A stretch of 64,000 nucleotides of DNA from Rhodobacteraceae bacterium HLUCCA08 (GTDB taxonomy: Bacteria; Pseudomonadota; Alphaproteobacteria; Rhodobacterales; Rhodobacteraceae), in contig LJSF01000016.1 in assembly GCA_001314655.1 (NCBI GenBank), forward strand, positions 219,131 to 283,130, written 5' to 3'. Shown here in pieces: positions 59,033 to 64,000 of the stretch. A program made the translations under genes and the position numbers. Below the pieces are notes generated by a model that was not told where the DNA came from, searched no databases, and was given only the letters and a program-made list of their open reading frames with translations. Every line of letters begins with the position of its first letter. Within the stretch, counting starts at the first letter, position 1.

Positions 59033-60796
59033 ATGTGTATGATGTGTGCCCTGTCCGTCGACGGACATCTGGACGGTTTTCACCCCCGGATCGACGGGTT
59101 GATCGGTTACCTTTCCGGGACTGGCGCGGCCGCCGTTGACCCTGGACCCTACGATCCGGTCGAATCATTGGATACCGGGGCCCGCATCGACGGGCGGGTG
59201 ATCGACGTTGTCTTCGCGCCGCCCGGCTATCAAACACCCTTGACCAGCTACGGCCGGATCGACGCAGAGGCGTTCAGTGACTACGAAATCGCGCGGTTCG
59301 AAAGCGCCTTCGACATGATCGAAGCGGTGATCGACGTGGAGTTTCGGATCACGACCGATCCGGACCGGGCCGACCTGACGCTGGTGCTTGATTCCGACGA
59401 CCTGGGCGGTGCCACGCTTGGCTTCATGTATTTCCCGTTGGGCACGGCCCTGGATGGGCTGGGGGTGTTCAACGGGGCGCTGTGGGACGATGGCCCGGGT
59501 GGCGACCTCGAAGACGGCGGAATCGGCATGACGACGATCGTGCACGAATTGTTGCATGGTCTTGGCCTTGCGCATCCCCATGACGATGTCCTGGGCACCG
59601 ACGTGCTGGCCGGGGTCCTGGCGTCCAGCGGCAGCTATGGTATCCACGAGCTTAACCAGGGCATCTTTACCACGATGTCCTATAACCGGGGCTGGAGCAC
59701 CGGCGAATGGGGTGCGCCGCGGGATTTCGACGGGCGCTGGGGGTCCGAACTGGGCCCGATGGCGCTGGATATCGCGGCGCTGCAACGGCTGTATGGCCCG
59801 AACCTGGCCCATGCCACGGGCGACGACGTCTATCGTTTGCCCGACGTCAATGACAGCGGCACCTATTGGCGTGCCTTGTGGGACGCGGGCGGTATCGACA
59901 CGATCGTCTATGATGGCATGCGCGACCTTCGGATCGACCTGAACGCCGCCACGTTGGAGGGCGATTACGGCGGCGGGGGGCCGATATCCTCGGCCATGGG
60001 GATCGCCGGCGGATTCACCATTGCCCATGGCGTTGTAATCGAAAACGCCTTTGGCGGCGCCGGGTCCGACAACATCACCGGCAACGGTGTCGCCAATACC
60101 CTGCGTGGAGAGGCCGGCGATGACGCGCTGCTGGGCGGTGGCGGTGATGATGAACTGCATGGCGGAACCGGGGACGATTGGCTGGATGGAGGCGAGGGCG
60201 ACGATGTTCTTCGTGGCGGGCCGGGACGCGACGTGCTGTATGGCGGGTCGGGGCAGAACGTGCTGAACGGTCAACGTCATGGGGACACGCTTCATGGCGG
60301 CGACGACCGCGACATTCTGCGCGGCGGAGGCGGTTCCGACACCATCTGGGGCCATGGTGGCGATGACAGGATCAAGGGGGGAACCCGCCGGGACATCGCC
60401 CATGGTGGCGATGGCGACGACATCATCTCGGGCAATCGCCATGATGACACCTTGTTCGGCGGCGCCGGCGATGACCGGCTGAACGGCGGTGGCGGCGATG
60501 ACTGGCTCGAAGGCGGGTCCGGGAACGATTGGCTGCGCGGCGGCGAAGGCGCGGACCGGTTCGTCTTCCGGCCGGATTTCGGACGGGATCGGATAGACGA
60601 TTTCGACCCCGGGCTGGATCGGCTGTTGATCGACAGCGCCATCGCGCCCGACCTGGACGCCGCCGAAATCGCAGCCAGGGTGTTGCGCGGCGCAGAAGGG
60701 CTGGTGTTGGATTTCGGCGCTGACCAGGTCCTGTTTCTGGACGGTCTGGACACGACGGATGGATTGGCCGGTGCGATCCTGTTGGGGTCCTGGTAG
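59033..60796 (+). CDS. Serralysin-type (M10) RTX metalloprotease
   Basis: A 587-residue secreted-type protease. The zinc site is HELLHGLGLAH at residues 171-181, and the Met-turn is FTTMSYN with M215, the M10 serralysin pattern. RTX repeats from about 340 to 510 bind calcium and precede the C-terminal region used by type I export. It begins MCMMCALSVDG, an N-terminus common in Rhodobacterales M10 proteins. The ATG at 59033 has GGAG 8 bases upstream; a TTG at 58979 overlapping the previous gene is rejected. The type I exporter is not in the window. Confidence 0.88.
   Translation: MCMMCALSVDGHLDGFHPRIDGLIGYLSGTGAAAVDPGPYDPVESLDTGARIDGRVIDVVFAPPGYQTPLTSYGRIDAEAFSDYEIARFESAFDMIEAVIDVEFRITTDPDRADLTLVLDSDDLGGATLGFMYFPLGTALDGLGVFNGALWDDGPGGDLEDGGIGMTTIVHELLHGLGLAHPHDDVLGTDVLAGVLASSGSYGIHELNQGIFTTMSYNRGWSTGEWGAPRDFDGRWGSELGPMALDIAALQRLYGPNLAHATGDDVYRLPDVNDSGTYWRALWDAGGIDTIVYDGMRDLRIDLNAATLEGDYGGGGPISSAMGIAGGFTIAHGVVIENAFGGAGSDNITGNGVANTLRGEAGDDALLGGGGDDELHGGTGDDWLDGGEGDDVLRGGPGRDVLYGGSGQNVLNGQRHGDTLHGGDDRDILRGGGGSDTIWGHGGDDRIKGGTRRDIAHGGDGDDIISGNRHDDTLFGGAGDDRLNGGGGDDWLEGGSGNDWLRGGEGADRFVFRPDFGRDRIDDFDPGLDRLLIDSAIAPDLDAAEIAARVLRGAEGLVLDFGADQVLFLDGLDTTDGLAGAILLGSW
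60293..60568 (+). repeat. Direct repeat copy 2 (RTX gene 2)
   Basis: Partner of 58495-58770 at a constant offset of 1798 bases. Both copies are in the same reading frame, so recombination between them would fuse the N-terminal part of the first RTX protein with the C-terminal end of the second, deleting the protease domain. Confidence 0.85.
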
Positions 60797-60916
60797 CGCG
60801 GTCGCGCGGCGCGTTGTCACCGGTTCGACCAGGAGTTGTGTCGCGTGCCGATATCGGGTCTAACGGATTGGACTTGCAACGATCACCTGGGGCGGCCTGA
60901 CCGTCAGATCAACACC

Positions 60917-62845
60917 ATGCTCTTTCGGTTCGTGACCGCGCTGACACCGGGACAGAAGCAGTTGATCCTGCTTCTGATCGACATGCTGCTGATCCCGATG
61001 TCGCTGTTCCTGGCGATCGGCCTGCTGCGCCCCTGGGTGGCCCTCGACGCCGGCGCCCTTTTCGCCCTGCTGCCATTGATTCTGTGCCTGGCCTGTGCCG
61101 GTGCGGTCTATGCGCATCTGCTTCGCCTGCCGCGGATCAAGCTGAATGCCTATGAAATGCAGGGGCTGCAGCTGACCGCGATCTATGCCGTCCTGATCGG
61201 CATGACCGCCGGGCTGAGCGCGCCTGTCCTGGTGACACAGGCGCCAATGCGGATGGTGGACGGCCAGGTGTTGACCGTATTCACCATGATCCTCCTGATC
61301 CTGGGTGCGACGGTCCGGGTCGCGATGCGGGCGATCCTGATCCGGATCTATCGCCGCCACAGCGGTTGCAAGCGGGTGCTGATCTACGGGGCCGGCAAGA
61401 CCGGACTGCAACTGGCCGCGGCGCTCAAGAACGATGATTCGATGATTCCCATCGCCTTCATCGACGACAACCCGGCCCAGCATGGCCGGATGGTCGAAGG
61501 TTTGCCGGTCTACGGCCCGATGAAGCTGGAGCGATTGATGACCGAGCGGCGGATCGACCGGGTGCTGCTGGCGATGCCGTCGATCCCGCGCGCGCGGCAG
61601 AACCAGATCGCCCATCGGATCGAGAAGGCCGGCGGAGAGGTGCGCGCGGTGCCGTCCTTTGCCGCATTGCTGAGCGAAGGGTCCTTGTTGGACAGGATCC
61701 AGCCGATCGATCACGACACGCTGCTGGGCCGCAAGGGTCTGGAGGCCGCATTGGTGTCCACCGGCGGGGTCTATGCCGGAAAGGTGGTGATGATAACCGG
61801 GGCCGGCGGGTCCATCGGTTCGGAACTGGCGCGGCAATTGCTGGCCAATGCACCGCGCAAGCTGGTTCTTTTCGAATTGAGCGAATTGGCGCTCTATCAG
61901 GTCGAGCGCGAATTGGCGGAGCTTGATGCGGCAACGCGATTCGAAATCGTCGCCGTTCTGGGGTCGGTGACCAGCGAGAACGCGGTGCGCCGCACGATCC
62001 GCGACCACGGCGTCGAGGTCATCCTGCACGCCGCCGCCTACAAGCATGTGCCGCTGGTCGAGACCAATCCACTGGAAGGGCTGCGCAACAACGTTCTGGG
62101 CACCAAGGTCCTGGCCGATGTCGCCCGGGACGAAGGCGTGACCGACTTTCTGCTGGTGTCGACCGACAAGGCGGTGAACCCGCGCAATGTCATGGGGGCG
62201 TCGAAACGGCTGGCCGAACTGGTCGTGCTGGATCTGGCGGCGCGCAGCGACGCGACCCGGTTCACCATCGTGAGATTCGGCAATGTGCTTGGATCCTCCG
62301 GCTCGGTCGTGCCGCTGTTCGAGGAACAGATCGCCCGCGGCGGGCCCCTGACCCTGACCCACGAAGAGGTCACGCGCTATTTCATGACCATCGGCGAGGC
62401 AGCGCGGCTGGTCCTGGTATCGGGCAGCCTGAATGATGATGGCGGGGTCTTTGTGCTGGATATGGGCCAGCCTGTCCCGATCCGCATGCTGGCCCGACGG
62501 ATGATCGAGGCGGCCGGCTATACCGTGCGCGACGATGACAATCCCGACGGCGATATCGAGATCGCGGTCACCGGCCTGCGCCCCGGAGAAAAACTGCACG
62601 AGGAACTGGTGCGCGGATCGGCGGAATTGATGCCCACCGGGCATCCGAAGATTCTGCAGACCTCGGAAACCGGCCTGTCCGAACTGGAGGTCGCCGCGGC
62701 GATCAAGGCCCTGAGGCAGGCGCTTGAAGAAGGCGATCCCGACCGCGCGTTCCAGGCGATCGCCCGTTTCGTGACAGATTATCGCGCCGCGCCTCGGGGC
62801 GGCGTGACGCTGAGCGGCCGGGTCGTGCCGCCTCAGACGCCGTAA
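60917..62845 (+). CDS. Membrane-bound nucleotide-sugar 4,6-dehydratase (CapD/FlaA1-like)
   Basis: A 642-residue protein. About four N-terminal membrane segments are followed by a first Rossmann domain ([17 protein letters not shown]) and a second ([21 protein letters not shown]), with the catalytic region [17 protein letters not shown]. This is the PglF/CapD layout, acting on UDP-N-acetyl sugars in surface polysaccharide synthesis. The ATG at 60917 matches family starts, but no ribosome-binding site precedes it. A GTG at 60845, nine bases after AGGAG, is a serious alternative. Confidence 0.87.
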   Translation: MLFRFVTALTPGQKQLILLLIDMLLIPMSLFLAIGLLRPWVALDAGALFALLPLILCLACAGAVYAHLLRLPRIKLNAYEMQGLQLTAIYAVLIGMTAGLSAPVLVTQAPMRMVDGQVLTVFTMILLILGATVRVAMRAILIRIYRRHSGCKRVLIYGAGKTGLQLAAALKNDDSMIPIAFIDDNPAQHGRMVEGLPVYGPMKLERLMTERRIDRVLLAMPSIPRARQNQIAHRIEKAGGEVRAVPSFAALLSEGSLLDRIQPIDHDTLLGRKGLEAALVSTGGVYAGKVVMITGAGGSIGSELARQLLANAPRKLVLFELSELALYQVERELAELDAATRFEIVAVLGSVTSENAVRRTIRDHGVEVILHAAAYKHVPLVETNPLEGLRNNVLGTKVLADVARDEGVTDFLLVSTDKAVNPRNVMGASKRLAELVVLDLAARSDATRFTIVRFGNVLGSSGSVVPLFEEQIARGGPLTLTHEEVTRYFMTIGEAARLVLVSGSLNDDGGVFVLDMGQPVPIRMLARRMIEAAGYTVRDDDNPDGDIEIAVTGLRPGEKLHEELVRGSAELMPTGHPKILQTSETGLSELEVAAAIKALRQALEEGDPDRAFQAIARFVTDYRAAPRGGVTLSGRVVPPQTP

Positions 62846-63852
62846 TACTCCCTGTACCAACGCACGAACCGCGCCACGCCGTCGCGGAAATCGGTTTGTG
62901 GCGCATAGCCTGTAAGCGCCTTGAGCAGGGTCGCATCGGCCCAGGTCGCCGGCACGTCACCCTTTTGCATCTCCATCAGGTTGCGGATCGCGGGGCGGCC
63001 GATCTCGGCCTCGATCGCGTCGATGAAGTCCAGCAGCCGCACCTTGTCGGAATTGCCGATATTGACGATGCGGAACGGCGCGACAGGTGACAGGGTGTCG
63101 CCCGAAACAGGCTCTGTTCCGGCCCGATCCGCCACTTTGGGCGGCACGGCATCGATCAGCAGGGCGATGCCCCGCACCAGGTCCTCGACATAGGTGAAGT
63201 CGCGCCACATGTCGCCGTGATTGTAGATGTCGATCGGGTCGCCTTGCAGGATCGCGCGGGTGAACTTGAAATAGGCCATGTCGGGCCGCCCCCAGGGGCC
63301 ATAGACGGTAAAGAACCGGAACAAGGTCGTGGGCAGCGCGTTCAGATGCGCCCAGGCATGGCCCATCGCCTCGGTCGCCTTCTTGGTGGCGGCATAGATC
63401 GTCAGCGGCGTGTCGGCCTTGTGGACCTCGGCATAGGGCATGTCCGTGTTGGCGCCGTAGACCGACGAGGTGGAGGCCATCAGAAGGTGGTCCACCGCAT
63501 GCTCTTGCGCCAGTTCCATCACGTTGAAGGTGCCGACCACGTTGCTGTCGATATAGGCGCGCGGGTTTTCGAGGCTGTAGCGTACCCCGGCCTGGGCGGC
63601 GAGGTGGATGATCACGTCGGGCCGCGCGGCCGCGACCGCGCGGGCAAGCGCATCGCGGTCCTCCAGCGCGCCTTCGGTGGCGGTGAAGCCGGCATTCTGC
63701 AACAGCATCTGGTGGCGGCGTTGCTTCAGCCGGATGTCGTAGTAATCGGTCATCCCGTCGAAGCCGGCGACGCGCCAGCCCTGGTCCAGCAGCACCTGCG
63801 CCAGGTGAAACCCGATGAATCCGGCACTGCCGGTGATGAATGCGCTGCGCAT
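62833..63852 (-). CDS. UDP-glucuronate 4-epimerase-like NAD epimerase
   Basis: A 339-residue extended [14 protein letters not shown] is the NAD loop, [15 protein letters not shown] and the catalytic YAATKKATE (YxxxK) follow, and [20 protein letters not shown] is characteristic of UDP-glucuronate 4-epimerases. It would supply galacturonate-type donors for the nearby polysaccharide genes. The ATG at 63852 is chosen over an upstream extension. The 3' end overlaps the preceding gene by 13 bases. Confidence 0.88.
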   Translation of the reverse strand: MRSAFITGSAGFIGFHLAQVLLDQGWRVAGFDGMTDYYDIRLKQRRHQMLLQNAGFTATEGALEDRDALARAVAAARPDVIIHLAAQAGVRYSLENPRAYIDSNVVGTFNVMELAQEHAVDHLLMASTSSVYGANTDMPYAEVHKADTPLTIYAATKKATEAMGHAWAHLNALPTTLFRFFTVYGPWGRPDMAYFKFTRAILQGDPIDIYNHGDMWRDFTYVEDLVRGIALLIDAVPPKVADRAGTEPVSGDTLSPVAPFRIVNIGNSDKVRLLDFIDAIEAEIGRPAIRNLMEMQKGDVPATWADATLLKALTGYAPQTDFRDGVARFVRWYREYYGV

Positions 63853-64000
63853 GGTCGTCGTCCTGGTCCTGTGTCGGGCGGACCATGGCACGGATGGCGC
63901 CGGACCGGAATCCCGCGCGCGCCGGACCTGCGGTGAATTTCACCGGTCCGGTGGACCCGCGCGCATCGATGCACTAAGGACAGGGCCGCGTCACCACGCG
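63853..64000. other. Upstream region of epimerase gene, right window edge
   Basis: The epimerase upstream region. It is GC-rich, with an ACCGG-containing inverted element around 63935-63952 (TTTCACCGGTCCGG). No convincing gene start or promoter was recognised before the window ends. Confidence 0.3.

Noticed and set aside
57211-60820. Two 551-codon minus-strand ORFs over the RTX genes
   Set aside because: They mirror the repetitive GGxGxD codons and give low-complexity Val/Ala/Ile-rich protein. No ribosome-binding sites; considered shadows.

Overview
The window is a gene-dense, GC-rich alphaproteobacterial chromosome segment, most likely from the Rhodobacterales (roseobacter/Rhodobacter group). 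This is inferred from the regB/senC-regA redox cluster beside a DivL-like PAS protein, the order rho-mnmE-mnmG-rsmG-parA-parB facing maf-aroE-coaE-dnaQ, and the TTGAC-N17-TAGG style promoters. I saw no rRNA, tRNA, insertion sequence, prophage or CRISPR array.

Layout. 0.1-9.2 kb: sulfotransferase-like protein, class IV aminotransferase, exported MsrA, malic enzyme MaeB, MutS, GrpE and HrcA. 9.3-11.8 kb: overlapping genes rph-rdgB-hemW. 11.8-18.5 kb: leftward parB, parA, rsmG, mnmG, mnmE, rho, with two perfect parS palindromes inside rsmG and mnmG. 18.5-19.1 kb: the longest gene-free stretch, AT-rich with DnaA-box-like 9-mers, the likely replication origin. 19.1-21.8 kb: rightward maf-aroE-coaE-dnaQ. 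21.8-26.5 kb: secB-fxsA, then timA-like, mltA, smr and an MFS carrier. 26.5-31 kb: a leftward heat-shock operon hslV-DUF2157-hslU-lipoprotein hydrolase with a sigma32-type promoter, then trxA. 31-39.4 kb: addA, addB, the cell-wall recycling pair murU/amgK, and tsaE. 39.5-43.9 kb: divL-like PAS protein with a perfect CtrA box, regB, and divergent senC-regA. 43.8-51.9 kb: LysR regulator, a small ORF, HD and methyltransferase genes, ahcY with a structured leader, and housekeeping genes through tsaD-gpsA. 52-64 kb: surface functions, namely glycosyltransferase, KpsM/E/T-type polysaccharide exporter, two RTX proteins (one a serralysin-type protease) and two nucleotide-sugar enzymes.

How it fits together. 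The middle of the window is the origin domain: genes on both sides are transcribed away from the candidate oriC, with ParABS nearby. The 39-44 kb block places a redox two-component system (RegBA) against a component of the CtrA pathway (DivL-like). The last 12 kb look like an envelope module that makes nucleotide sugars, exports a polysaccharide and encodes RTX proteins; the type I secretion machinery those proteins would need is not in the window.

Limits: functions come from motifs and family knowledge. No homology search, folding calculation or skew plot was run. Start sites were chosen by ribosome-binding sites and family N-termini, and the doubtful ones are flagged.
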